64,000 nucleotides of DNA, from NCBI RefSeq assembly GCF_000633255.1, contig NZ_AYMJ01000018.1, positions 248,001 to 312,000 on the forward strand, in the 5' to 3' direction. A program made the position numbers and the translations under genes. This document shows positions 44,924 to 54,046 of the stretch, one piece after another. This stretch comes from Pseudomonas sp. H1h (GTDB lineage Bacteria > Pseudomonadota > Gammaproteobacteria > Pseudomonadales > Pseudomonadaceae). A model generated the notes under the pieces. It saw only the letters and a list, made by a program, of their open reading frames with translations, made no database searches and was not told where the DNA came from. How positions within the stretch are numbered: position 1 is the first letter of the stretch; each line of letters starts with the position of its first letter.

Positions 44924-45166
44924 ATGGTTGATCTGGTAAAAATGCGCGCAAGCATCGCTGAAATCCTGTTCATTCCGCTGGCCGAGCTGCACGGCGAAAC
45001 CGTGCTGGAAAACAGCGACAACTGGGACTCGATGGCGCGAATCGGGATTGTCGCCCTGGTGTTCGAACAAACCGGCGTGAGTGTGTCGGGCGAGGAGATC
45101 GAGCGCGTGGTCACGGTGCAGGATCTGTTCGATCTGATCGACCGGAAAATCAAGGACGCCGCATGA
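44924..45166 (+). CDS. Acyl carrier protein (second of two)
   Basis: This 80-residue carrier protein has the attachment motif SDNWDSMARIGIVALVFE, with S36 as the predicted phosphopantetheine site, preceded by Trp as in many secondary-metabolite ACPs. It is unlike the first ACP in sequence, which suggests different partners. Its stop overlaps the KAS III start (ATGA), so the likely partner is that enzyme. Confidence 0.9.
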   Translation: MVDLVKMRASIAEILFIPLAELHGETVLENSDNWDSMARIGIVALVFEQTGVSVSGEEIERVVTVQDLFDLIDRKIKDAA

Positions 45167-46236
45167 GCCTGCTGACCATTGAAGGCGTCGCCATCCGTGC
45201 GGTCACGGCGGCGCTGCCTGAGCGCCGTGTGACTGAAGAGGACTTCGCCGAACTGTTCGGCGCCAAGGAAGTCGCACGTATCGCCAAAAGCACCGGCATT
45301 CAGTCGATCCGGGAAACCAGAACCCTGCACACCTCCGACCTGATCATCGCCGCGTGTCGCAATCTGCTCGACCAAGGGCATGCTGCGGCACAGGACATCG
45401 ATGGCCTGATCGTGGTCACCCAGACGCCCGATTCCTGGGTGCCGGGTGTCGGCTTCATGGTGCAGCAGGCTCTCGGCCTGCCGCAGCATTGTCTGGTGCT
45501 GAACGTGGCCGCTGGCTGCTCTGGCTACATCAGTGCACTGGTGCAAGCGGGCGCACTGATTTCGTCCGGCGCCTGCAAGAAGATCCTGCTGTGTACCGGC
45601 GACGTGACCACGCGGATCCTCGACGAGCGCGACCGCCACGTGAAGATGCTCTTTGGCGACGCTGCGTCGGCGACCTTGCTGGAGCCGGGTGCAGGCAAGT
45701 TCGAGTTCATCTGCGGTGCCGACGGCAGCGGCGGTGCGGCGCTGCAGTCGGACATCGGCTACGCCCGGGAGGAGGGCAGCCACGTCTGCGCGACCATCCA
45801 GCGTTTGCAGATGGATGGCACGGCGGTGATGAACTTTGCCCTCAACCGCGTACCACAGACCGTCAAGACCTTGCTCGACGCCACCGGGTCGAGCCCCGCC
45901 ACGCTGGACTTGCTGGTGCTGCATCAGGCGAACGCGTTCATGCTCAATTACCTGCGGCGGATGATTGGTGTGGCGGCGGAAAAAATGCCGGTCGACATCG
46001 ATGGTGTCGGCAACACCAGTTCCACCTCGATTCCGATCGTATTGTCGCGCCATGCCGCGATCGGCACGCCGCAGGCCGCACACGTTGTGTTGTGCGGTTT
46101 CGGCGCCGGGTTGTCGTGGGGCGCGTTGAAGGTCGACCTGCGCCAGACCATCGCTGTGGCACCCTGTGAAGTACCGGAAAAAACCGCTCTGGCGGACTCG
46201 CCGGCGCCGGCAACCGGTGAGCGCCTGCAGGCCTGA
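45163..46236 (+). CDS. 3-oxoacyl-ACP synthase III (KAS III/FabH-like)
   Basis: This 357-residue thiolase-fold enzyme condenses a starter acyl-CoA or acyl-ACP with malonyl-ACP. The catalytic triad is complete: C119 in NVAAGCSGY, H254 in VLHQANAFM and N284 in GVGNTSSTSIP. It carries an extra C-terminal tail of about 25 residues rich in Ala and Pro. It is probably not the housekeeping FabH, given its place in the AfsA cluster and coupling to an ACP. With the 2-oxoacid oxidoreductase making acyl-CoA, it could form the beta-ketoacyl-ACP that AfsA needs. Confidence 0.92.
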   Translation: MSLLTIEGVAIRAVTAALPERRVTEEDFAELFGAKEVARIAKSTGIQSIRETRTLHTSDLIIAACRNLLDQGHAAAQDIDGLIVVTQTPDSWVPGVGFMVQQALGLPQHCLVLNVAAGCSGYISALVQAGALISSGACKKILLCTGDVTTRILDERDRHVKMLFGDAASATLLEPGAGKFEFICGADGSGGAALQSDIGYAREEGSHVCATIQRLQMDGTAVMNFALNRVPQTVKTLLDATGSSPATLDLLVLHQANAFMLNYLRRMIGVAAEKMPVDIDGVGNTSSTSIPIVLSRHAAIGTPQAAHVVLCGFGAGLSWGALKVDLRQTIAVAPCEVPEKTALADSPAPATGERLQA

Positions 46237-46344
46237 CCCAGCCATTGACCGGCGATATGCAGCACCTTTGCGGCGATGCCCGCATCGACCTCAAAGGTGC
46301 CGCGTTCTGGTTCACATCGTCTGATCACACGGGACCGCTGATTC

Positions 46345-46968
46345 ATGAACCGCACATTCTGCAACGCACTGGGCATCATCGGGCGCAGGGACAATCTGCT
46401 GTGGGAATATCCGTCGCCTTTTCTGCGGTTGTTCCAGTTTCACGAGCGCCACGAATCGGGTGCAATCCGTGCGCAGCCAGACGCGATCATCGCTGCGGTT
46501 TGCGCGCTGGACATGCGCGAAGACCGCGTGGTCGATGCGCTGCTGTCCCTGCGTGAATTACCCGGGAAAATACTGCGCAAGTTCGGCGACCCCGCATTGC
46601 AGCAGCCAACCGCTCCCTTTGGTTTTGATGCCTTCACGCTCCTTGAACGCACCGCCTCTGAAGTGACCTTCGGTTTGGCGGGACGTTTCTGGCGCCCGGA
46701 TCTGAAGACGGGCGACATCCCTGATGCTCAAGCTTTCAAGGCATTGGACGACCCGAACGTCGCCAAACTGGTGCTGCGCTTTCAGGTCATCGAGCATGCT
46801 CAGGGCATTCGCACGCTGCGCACCGAAACCTTCGTCTATTGCGCCAATACCCGCACGAAAATGCTGTTTACCCCTTACTGGCTGCTGATCCGCCTGGCCA
46901 GCGGCTGGATCCGGCGGCGCAACCTGGCTTCGATCCAGCGGCAATTCTCGACGGAACGCGCTGTGTAA
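46345..46968 (+). CDS. Conserved protein of unknown function at the end of the AfsA cluster (possibly SRPBCC-like)
   Basis: This 207-residue protein has no motif I recognise with certainty. The C-terminal half (VLRFQVIEHAQGIRTLRTET, then FVYCANTRTKMLFTPYWLLIR and IRRRNL) resembles small polyketide-cyclase/START-like proteins that end in a YWLLIRxxSGxIRR pattern. This is a guess from the pattern. It starts 108 bases after the KAS III stop in the same direction and may be co-transcribed, or have its own promoter. No signal peptide is evident. Confidence 0.65.
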   Translation: MNRTFCNALGIIGRRDNLLWEYPSPFLRLFQFHERHESGAIRAQPDAIIAAVCALDMREDRVVDALLSLRELPGKILRKFGDPALQQPTAPFGFDAFTLLERTASEVTFGLAGRFWRPDLKTGDIPDAQAFKALDDPNVAKLVLRFQVIEHAQGIRTLRTETFVYCANTRTKMLFTPYWLLIRLASGWIRRRNLASIQRQFSTERAV

Positions 46969-47029
46969 AAGCGCGCATCAATTGGTTACATTGATAGCCT
47001 CTGCGAATCAGTCCTTTGCGAGTCCCGCC

Positions 47030-47944
47030 ATGGCCATCAACTTCGATCTCAACGACCTGCAAGCCTTTCGCGCCGTGGTCGAGCAGGGCAGTTTCCGCAA
47101 GGCCGCCGACACCGTGCGCCTGTCGCAACCGGCCCTGAGCCGGCGCATCGAAAAGCTCGAAGACGCTCTCGGCGTGAAGCTGTTCGAGCGCACCACGCGC
47201 AAGGTCAGCCTGACCCAGGCCGGACGTGGTTTCATGCCCAGCGTCGAGCGCTTGCTCGATGACCTGGACGTGGCGCTGCTGGGCATCAGCGAAGTGGCCT
47301 CGACGCGACTGGGGCACGTCACCGTCGCCTGCGTGCCGTCGGCGGCTTACTACTTCATGCCGCGGGTGGTCGCGCGTTATCACCAGCAGTTTCCGCGCAT
47401 CAAGGTCAAAGTCCTCGATTCCAGCGCCCACGATGTGCTCAGTGCGGTGGTCAACGGCGAGGCGGATTTCGGCTTGAGTTTCATGGGCACCCAGGAGGCC
47501 AAAGTCGAATTCGAACCGCTGGTGCAGGAAAGCTACGTGGTTGCCTGTCGCCGCGATCACCCGTTGGCCGGGCGCAGCAGTGTGACCTGGGATGAGTTCT
47601 ATCAGCAGGACTACATTTCGCTGGACAAGACCTCGGGCAACCGCTTCCTCCTCGATCAGGCCTTGAGCGGCGTGGTGCCGCAGCGCCCGAGCATTTGCGA
47701 GACGCGGCACGTGACGACCATGATCGGTCTGGTGGAAGCAGGACTGGGCGTGGCGGCTGTGCCGCTGATGGCGATGCCCGGCCCGGATCATCCGATCCTG
47801 ACGCGGGTGCCGCTGACTGATCCGCAGGTGATGCGCAGTGTCGGCATCATCAAGCGCCGGGATCGCACGTTGACCCCGGCGGCATTGGAACTGGAGCGGC
47901 TGGTGGTGGAAATGAAGGTCCAGCCGCCCACGATCAGCGCTTGA
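47030..47944 (+). CDS. LysR-family transcriptional regulator
   Basis: This 304-residue regulator begins MAINFDLNDLQAFRAVVEQGSFRKAADTVRLSQPALSRRIEKLE, with the helix-turn-helix in residues ~20-45. An effector-binding domain follows (~95-300). The ATG at 47030 fits; an upstream frame from 46982 is less likely. It follows the AfsA cluster by 61 bases in the same direction, but its 3' end overlaps by 11 bases a convergent solute-binding-protein gene. It could regulate either set, more probably the transporter genes. Confidence 0.9.
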   Translation: MAINFDLNDLQAFRAVVEQGSFRKAADTVRLSQPALSRRIEKLEDALGVKLFERTTRKVSLTQAGRGFMPSVERLLDDLDVALLGISEVASTRLGHVTVACVPSAAYYFMPRVVARYHQQFPRIKVKVLDSSAHDVLSAVVNGEADFGLSFMGTQEAKVEFEPLVQESYVVACRRDHPLAGRSSVTWDEFYQQDYISLDKTSGNRFLLDQALSGVVPQRPSICETRHVTTMIGLVEAGLGVAAVPLMAMPGPDHPILTRVPLTDPQVMRSVGIIKRRDRTLTPAALELERLVVEMKVQPPTISA

Positions 47945-48701
47945 CCGAATCCAGCCCGGTGGCCTGCACATCCGCCTGGGCGGCGGGTGCGGCGAGGTAG
48001 GCAAGCAGGGCTCTGGCCTCTTTTGGATGCTGCGCGCCGACCGGAATGCCGGCGGCGAAGCGTGTCACCGCCTGCACCGACTCCGGAATCTTGCCGACAA
48101 AACTCACCCCCGGCACTGGCAGCAATTCGCTGACCTGCTGGAAGCCCAGTTGATAGTCGCCAGTGGCAACCACCGAGCCGACCGGGATTTTCGGGATCAT
48201 CTTCGCCTTCGGTTTCAGTTGATCCTCAACGCCGAGCTGCTTGAACAACTGCTGCTCGATGTACACGCCGCTGGCGCTGTCGGAGTAGGCCACCGACTGT
48301 GCGTCGAGCAGGGTTTTCTTCAGGCTTTCGACGCTGCTGATGTCGGGTTTCGCCGCGCCTTCACGCACCACCAGGCCGATGCGCGAGTCCGCCAGTTCGA
48401 CCCGCGAGGCCGGATCGACCTTGCCTTGTTTGATCAGGTCGTCGAGGGCATAGCCGACCATGATCACCACGTCGGCGTGTTCGCCACGAGCGAGCCGATT
48501 GGGGATTGCCTCCGGGGCTTTGCCCATCGAGGGGCCGAGTTGGGTGTCGAGGGTGTTGCCGGTGGCGGCAGCGAATTTCGGCCCGAGGATTTTGTACGCG
48601 GCGGTGAAGCCGCCCGACGTCATCACGTTCAGCTGTTCAGCGTGTGCCAGGGCGCTGAATGCGAAGAGGGCGACGGCGCTGAGGTTGATCAGTTTTTTCA
48701 A
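47934..48701 (-). CDS. Periplasmic solute-binding protein (ModA-like fold)
   Basis: This 255-residue exported protein has a signal peptide MKKLINLSAVALFAFSALAHA cleaved before EQ. The body (LNVMTSGGFTAAYKILGPKF, ADVVIMVGYALDDLIKQGKV, VAYSDSASGVYIEQQLF) is of the ModA/extracellular-binding type 2 fold. No ABC permease or ATPase is nearby, so molybdate transport is unlikely. It lies 12 bases downstream of an MHS-family transporter on the same strand, which suggests that it binds a related organic acid or acts in sensing. Confidence 0.82.
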   Translation of the reverse strand: MKKLINLSAVALFAFSALAHAEQLNVMTSGGFTAAYKILGPKFAAATGNTLDTQLGPSMGKAPEAIPNRLARGEHADVVIMVGYALDDLIKQGKVDPASRVELADSRIGLVVREGAAKPDISSVESLKKTLLDAQSVAYSDSASGVYIEQQLFKQLGVEDQLKPKAKMIPKIPVGSVVATGDYQLGFQQVSELLPVPGVSFVGKIPESVQAVTRFAAGIPVGAQHPKEARALLAYLAAPAAQADVQATGLDSVKR

Positions 48702-48713
48702 AGTGATTGCTCC

Positions 48714-50006
48714 TTATGCGGCAACCGGTTGCAACCGGCCGCCTGCGCGGCGATAGAGGTACAACGTGGCGCACAACGCACACAGTGCGCCGACGCTCAT
48801 CCAGTAACCGGGCGCGGCCTTGTCACCGGTGTACTGGATCAGGAAGGTCGACATCGCCGGGGTGAAGCCGCCGAAAATTGCGGTCGCCAGGCTGTAAGCG
48901 AGAGAGAAACCGGCCACCCGCACTTCCACCGGCATGATCTCGGTGAGCGCCGGAATCATTGCGCCGTTGTACATGCCGTAAATGAACGACAGCCACAGCA
49001 GCGACAGCAACATGTGGCTGAAGCTCGGCGCCTGCACCAGGTATGACAGCGCCGGATACGTGGTGGCCAGGGCCAGCAGCGACATGGTGATCAGCACCGG
49101 ACGCCGGCCGATACGGTCGGACAACATGCCGCCAATCGGCAGCCAGAAGAAGTTCGACACACCCACCAGCAAGGTCACCAGCAGCGCATCGGAGGTGCTC
49201 AGGTGCAGCACGGTTTTGCCGAAGGTCGGCGCGTAGACGGTGATCAGGTAAAACGCGGTAGTGGTCAGTGCGACCATCAGCATGCCGCCAAGCACCACCA
49301 CCCAGTTCTGGCCGAGGGTGCGGAACACTTCGCCCATGCTCGGGCGGTGTTTGCGTGCGGCGAACTCCTCGGTTTCCGCCAGGTTACGGCGCAGCAGAAA
49401 GATGAACGGCACGATCATGCAACCGACGAAAAACGGAATCCGCCAGCCCCAGTCAGCAATCACATTGGGGGCCATCCACGCATTCAGCGCATAGCCCAGC
49501 GCAGCGGCGACAATGATCGCCACTTGCTGACTGGCCGACTGCCAGGCTGTGAAAAAGCCCTTGCGGCCCGGGGTGGCGATCTCCGAGAGGTACACCGAAA
49601 CCCCGCCCAGTTCCGCACCGGCGGAGAAGCCTTGCAACAGCCGCCCGATCAACACCAGCGCCGGAGCGAACAGACCGATGGTTTCGTACCCGGGCACCAG
49701 CACGATCAGGATCGTGCCGCTGGCCATGATCGACAGGGTGACGATCAGCCCCTTACGGCGGCCCACGTCATCGATATAGGCACCGAGCACGATAGCCCCC
49801 AGCGGACGCATCAAGAAGCCTGCGCCGAACACGGCAAACGTCATCATCAGGGAAGCGAACTCACTGCTCGCCGGGAAGAACACCGCCGCGATCTGCGTGG
49901 CGTAGAAACCGAACAGAAAGAAGTCGAACTGTTCGAGGAAATTGCCCGAGGTCACCCGGAAAATGGCGCCGGCCCGCGAGCCGCCGTGAGGGATTGAGGC
50001 TGTCAT
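48714..50006 (-). CDS. MFS transporter, MHS family (citrate/tricarballylate-type)
   Basis: This 430-residue inner-membrane proton symporter has about 12 helices. It starts MTASIPHGGSRAGAIFRVTSG, then NFLEQFDFFLFGFYA and GAGFLMRPLGAIVLGAYIDDVGRRKG. The latter is the metabolite:H+ symporter signature seen in CitA, TcuC and KgtP. The start at 50006 fits this family; an upstream frame to 50057 does not. It is in an operon with the solute-binding protein. The substrate is probably a di- or tricarboxylate, but this is inference. Confidence 0.9.
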   Translation of the reverse strand: MTASIPHGGSRAGAIFRVTSGNFLEQFDFFLFGFYATQIAAVFFPASSEFASLMMTFAVFGAGFLMRPLGAIVLGAYIDDVGRRKGLIVTLSIMASGTILIVLVPGYETIGLFAPALVLIGRLLQGFSAGAELGGVSVYLSEIATPGRKGFFTAWQSASQQVAIIVAAALGYALNAWMAPNVIADWGWRIPFFVGCMIVPFIFLLRRNLAETEEFAARKHRPSMGEVFRTLGQNWVVVLGGMLMVALTTTAFYLITVYAPTFGKTVLHLSTSDALLVTLLVGVSNFFWLPIGGMLSDRIGRRPVLITMSLLALATTYPALSYLVQAPSFSHMLLSLLWLSFIYGMYNGAMIPALTEIMPVEVRVAGFSLAYSLATAIFGGFTPAMSTFLIQYTGDKAAPGYWMSVGALCALCATLYLYRRAGGRLQPVAA

Positions 50007-50164
50007 AGAAAAGAACTCCACCGCTTTTATGACGTGCGCGACGTGGAAGCGGCGCACGGTTGTTATTGCGGCGGATAGTGGCGCAGGTGTAACCGGATGT
50101 TAATTGCATTATTGGTATGGATTGATGCGCCAAGTGGATCAATCCTCTGAATTACCACCGCACC

Positions 50165-50990
50165 TGTGGGAGCGGGCTTGCTCGCGAAAGCGGTTTATCA
50201 CGCAATGAAAATGCTGGATGTGCCGACCTCTTCGCGAGCAGGCTCGCTCCCACAAGTTAGTGGTTTGACTGCAAATCCCGTTAACGCCACTGGGCGCTGT
50301 GGGAGCGGGCTTGCTCGCGAAAGCGGTGTATCAGGCGAAGAAAATATTGGATGTGCCGGCCTCTTCGCGAGCAGGTTTGTGGGTTGTCTGCAAATCTTGT
50401 TAACACCACTAGGCCCTGTGGGAGCGAGCCTGCTCGCGAATGCGGTGTATCAGGCGAAGAAAATATTGGATGTGCCGGCCTCTTCGTGAGCAAGCCCGCT
50501 CCCACAAGTTAGTGGGTTGTCCGCAAATCTTGTTAACGCCACTGGGCCCTGTGGGAGCGGGCTTGCTCGCGAAAGCGGTGTATCAGGCGAAGAAAATATT
50601 GGATGTGCCGGCCTCTTCGCGAGCAGGCTCGCTCCCACAGGTTTGTGGGTTGTCTGCAAATCTTGTTAACGCCACTGGGCGCTGTGGGAGCGGGCTTGTT
50701 CGCGAAAGCGGTGTATCAGGCGAGGAAAATATTGGATGTGCCGGCCTCTTCGCGAGCAGGCTCACTCCTACAGGTCTGTGGGTTGTCTGCAAATCTTGTT
50801 AACGCCACTGGGCGCTGTGGGAGCGGGCTTGCTCGCGAAAGCGGTGTATCAGGCGAAGAAAATATTGGATGTGCCGGCCTCTTCGCGAGCAGGCTCGCTC
50901 CCACAGGTTTGTGGGTTGTCTGCAAATCTTGTTAATGCCACTAGGCCCTGTGGGAGCGAGCCTGCTCGCGAATGCGGTGTGTCAGGCAAC
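50165..50990. repeat. Tandem REPIN array, 133-bp period, seven partly identical units
   Basis: The core TGGATGTGCCGGCCTCTTCG recurs with GGATG starting at 50216, 50349, 50468, 50601, 50734, 50867 and a divergent copy at 50999. Spacings are 133, 119, 133, 133, 133 and 132. The 119-base unit has lost 14 bases of one REP arm. Units share GGTTTGTGGGTTGTCTGCAA and CTTGTTAACGCCACTGGGC and differ at few positions, so the expansion looks recent. The last unit runs into the 3' end of the M48 gene. Confidence 0.93.
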
Positions 50991-52952
50991 GCCAATGCTG
51001 GATTGTCTGGCTTCTTCGCCTGCAATTTCTTTCTTGCTGGTTTGCGTTTCGGGTGGTGTGACCAGGAAGGGTGGTAGCGGGCAATCGAGCAGATCCGCCA
51101 CCGCACGAAACAACTCGGCCTCCGCCACAGTGATCACCCCGTCATGCATCACACACCGGGTCATGGCATTGAGCAGGGCGGGGCGCTCCTCGGGCATCAG
51201 GTGACGCAGGCGTTTGATTGCGGCTTCGAGCCCTTGCAGATCCTCAAGCTCGACAGGCAATTCCAACGGTCGCTCGAACGGCAATTCCTCCCAGGCAAAG
51301 TGCAGCGCCTGTAACGCCACTTGCTGATTCTGCTGACCGGCGCGCGCCAGCGCATTCAACAGCACCAGCAGTTGTTCGGCGCACTGGAACAGGCCGAATT
51401 TGAACTGTACCGCTGGTGCGCCCTCGACATTGCGTTCGACGATGCGCAGCAGCGTCCACTCCAGCAACTCGGTTTCGTTATCGGCGTCGATCAGCAGATT
51501 CAGGTTGCGCTTGACCTTGGCAAACGATTTTTTGTCCAGCTGTTGCAGGCTTGGAATCGCCAGATCAAGCAATGGCAGACGCAGGCCGGGATTGAGCTGC
51601 GCTAGTGGTTCACGCAGCAGACCCACGGCATCAAACACACTCTCGTCGATTTCCCGCCGCAGTGCATCAAGTTGAGCCCCTTGCAGGGAATCGAAACGTG
51701 ACAGCAGCAGCCCATAAACAATGGCCTGTGCGCCCTCAATGTTGCGGGCTGCGGATTTGAGCGTTTGCTCAATGTCTTCCAGCACACGGCGAGCTTCCAT
51801 CAGGTGTTCTTTTTGCGGGGCACCCATGGCCGCAACAGAAGCCTGAACTGCATTCATATCGTAAAGCACCGACTTGGCCGCAGCGGGAACACCGCCGAAC
51901 GCCTCCGGTAGGGGCGGTCTGGCGGTGGACTGCGTCTCGGTTTGCGCTGCTGCGATTTTGATGAAGCTGCCGTCCCATTGCGCATCGACTCGGCGAATTC
52001 GCTCCTGCAGATCAGGATGGGAAGCCGTCGAGTCGCTGTTCGAGTAACCCGGTCCGAAGTACAAGTGGCTGTATTCCTCCGCGCGCGCGGAACTGATGGT
52101 TGCGCCCAATTCATAACCGCCAATTTTCTTCAACGCACCGGCGATGCTTTGCGGGTCGCGGGTGTATTGCACAGCAGTTGCATCGGCGAGGAATTCACGC
52201 TGTCGACTGATTGCAGATTTGATCAGATTGCCAAAAATCGTCCCCGCGATACCCACAAACAACAGTACAAAACCAATCAACATCGGTATCGCGACGAACT
52301 TACTGCGCTGCAGCGGGGTTTTGCCGACATGTTCCGTGCCTTCCAGGATATAGCTGCCGGTCAACCCGAGAACCATGATCCCGTGGACGATGGCAATCAG
52401 TCGGGTGTTGAGGCGCATGTCACCGTTATAGATATGACTGAACTCATGGGCGATCACCCCTTGGAGCTCGTCACGGGTCAGCACACTGATTGCGCCCTGG
52501 GTGACGCCGATGACGGCGTCCTGTGGCGTGAGTCCCGCCGCGAAGGCGTTGATGCCCAGATCGGGCAGCAAGTACACCGTGGGCACGGCGGTTCCGGAGG
52601 CGATGGCCATTTCTTCCACCACGTTCATCAATCGCTGCTCTTCCAGCGTCTGCGCGCTGTGGTTGATCACGCGCCCGTCGAGGCGTCGCGCAACCACTTT
52701 GCCGCCTTCTGACAAATCCGCAAGCTTGGTCAGACTGCCCAGCAGCACGATGCTGACGACCACCGCCGATACGGTCATGACCAACTGCCGATCGAGCTTC
52801 AAATCCATCAGGACGTTACCGCTGCCATCCTCGACCGGGATGGTCATCAGCACACACGACATTGCGATCAGACTGAGTACTGCCATGAACATCAAGAAAA
52901 TGAGATACACGGTGCGGCGCTTGGCCTGGCGCTGTTGCTGGAAGAAATTCAT
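50982..52952 (-). CDS. Membrane M48 metalloprotease with C-terminal TerB-like region
   Basis: This 656-residue protein has an HtpX-like N-terminal half: two membrane helices (~15-40, ~58-78), a GVTQGAISVLTRDELQGV stretch, zinc motif HEFSH (~168-172) with glutamate ligand in REFLADATAVQYTR, and two more helices. A long soluble C-terminal extension (~330-640) ends in a TerB/DUF533-like segment LLNAMTRCVMHDGVITVAEAE. It is the third gene of a lemA-M48-M48 operon. The last ~11 residues (EEARQSSIGVA) coincide with REPIN-spacer sequence. Confidence 0.87.
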   Translation of the reverse strand: MNFFQQQRQAKRRTVYLIFLMFMAVLSLIAMSCVLMTIPVEDGSGNVLMDLKLDRQLVMTVSAVVVSIVLLGSLTKLADLSEGGKVVARRLDGRVINHSAQTLEEQRLMNVVEEMAIASGTAVPTVYLLPDLGINAFAAGLTPQDAVIGVTQGAISVLTRDELQGVIAHEFSHIYNGDMRLNTRLIAIVHGIMVLGLTGSYILEGTEHVGKTPLQRSKFVAIPMLIGFVLLFVGIAGTIFGNLIKSAISRQREFLADATAVQYTRDPQSIAGALKKIGGYELGATISSARAEEYSHLYFGPGYSNSDSTASHPDLQERIRRVDAQWDGSFIKIAAAQTETQSTARPPLPEAFGGVPAAAKSVLYDMNAVQASVAAMGAPQKEHLMEARRVLEDIEQTLKSAARNIEGAQAIVYGLLLSRFDSLQGAQLDALRREIDESVFDAVGLLREPLAQLNPGLRLPLLDLAIPSLQQLDKKSFAKVKRNLNLLIDADNETELLEWTLLRIVERNVEGAPAVQFKFGLFQCAEQLLVLLNALARAGQQNQQVALQALHFAWEELPFERPLELPVELEDLQGLEAAIKRLRHLMPEERPALLNAMTRCVMHDGVITVAEAELFRAVADLLDCPLPPFLVTPPETQTSKKEIAGEEARQSSIGVA

Positions 52953-53010
52953 CGTAATGTCCTGAAATTGTCGAGTGCGCCTGAGGCATCGTGCTCAGGT
53001 GTGCAGGCGG

Positions 53011-54021
53011 TTACTGCGCGGGCGGTAACGTAAACTGGCCGTCCCATTGCGGATCGATCCGCCGGATGCGCTCACTCAGGTCAGGATGGGTGGCGAACAG
53101 ACTCTTGAAGAATGACGTCGAGCCGGCGCTGAAATACAGGTGGCTGAACTCTTTGGCCCGTGGCGAACTCAGGGTCGAGCCCTGGCTGCCGATTTTTTTC
53201 AGCGCGCCGGCAATGCCTTGGGGGTTGCGGGTGAATTGCACGGCGCTGGCATCAGCGAGGTATTCGCGCTGTCGGCTCACGGCAGCCTTGATCACGTTGG
53301 CAAAGAAGCTGCCGATGAAACCGGCCACGCACAACACCATGCCCATGAACGCCAGCAGCAGCAAAAGATATCCGTCATCGTTCTTTTTGCTTTTCTTCGA
53401 CCTGGTCAGACCAAACAGCAAATAGGCGCCGGCCAGACCCACCACCAGAATCCCGTGGACAGTCGCCACCAAGCGGGTATTGAGGAGCATGTCACCGTTG
53501 TAGATATGGCTGAACTCGTGAGCGATCACCCCTTGCAGTTCCTCGCGCGTCAGCAGCGATATCGCGCCCTGGGTGACGCCGATCACCGCATCCTTGGGGG
53601 TGAAACCCGCTGCGAACGCATTGATGGTTTCGTCGGGCAGCAGATACACCGCCGGTATGGCGACGCCGGAGGCCAGCGCCATTTCCTCGACCACATTCAT
53701 CAGTCGACGCTCATCCGCTGTGCGCACGTCGTCGTTGACCGGGCGCCCGCCAAGCTTTTCCGCGATCACTTTGCCGCCGCCCAACAGTTGAAAATACTTG
53801 AACAGACTGCCGAGCAACACGATGCCCGAAACGATCATGGCGACCACGGCTGTGGTGTGCAGGGCTTTGATCCTGGCCTCGCTGTCATGCTGGTTATCAA
53901 GGACGCCGATGACAAATGGCAGACTGGCAAGGGTGATCAGGCAGAGCACTGCGATGATCATCAGCGCGACGAGCAAAGCGGTCTGGTGACGCGCCTGGCG
54001 TTGTTGTTGGAAGAAATTCAT
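53011..54021 (-). CDS. HtpX-like M48 membrane metalloprotease
   Basis: This 336-residue paralogue of the protease that follows it shares the start MNFFQQQRQA and the core (RLMNVVEEMALASGVAIPAV, HEFSHIYNGD, SRQREYLADASAVQFTRNPQ). It has four predicted membrane helices and lacks the long C-terminal extension. The zinc ligands are the two His of HEFSH and the Glu of REYLAD. It lies between lemA and the longer protease on the same strand. Such lemA-M48 pairs are common, but their substrates are not defined. Confidence 0.9.
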   Translation of the reverse strand: MNFFQQQRQARHQTALLVALMIIAVLCLITLASLPFVIGVLDNQHDSEARIKALHTTAVVAMIVSGIVLLGSLFKYFQLLGGGKVIAEKLGGRPVNDDVRTADERRLMNVVEEMALASGVAIPAVYLLPDETINAFAAGFTPKDAVIGVTQGAISLLTREELQGVIAHEFSHIYNGDMLLNTRLVATVHGILVVGLAGAYLLFGLTRSKKSKKNDDGYLLLLLAFMGMVLCVAGFIGSFFANVIKAAVSRQREYLADASAVQFTRNPQGIAGALKKIGSQGSTLSSPRAKEFSHLYFSAGSTSFFKSLFATHPDLSERIRRIDPQWDGQFTLPPAQ

Positions 54022-54046
54022 GAGGCCGTCCGTGGGCAGAGAGGGG

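Noticed and set aside
43198..46236. Identification of the cluster as dialkylresorcinol (Dar) or aryl-polyene biosynthesis
   Set aside because: KAS III and ACP are shared with Dar, but the DarA-type partner is not seen and AfsA, OYE and IOR are not part of those clusters; aryl polyenes need FabF-type synthases.
47934..48701. Molybdate-binding ModA
   Set aside because: The fold is similar, but there is no ModB/ModC nearby and the gene pairs with an organic-acid MHS transporter.
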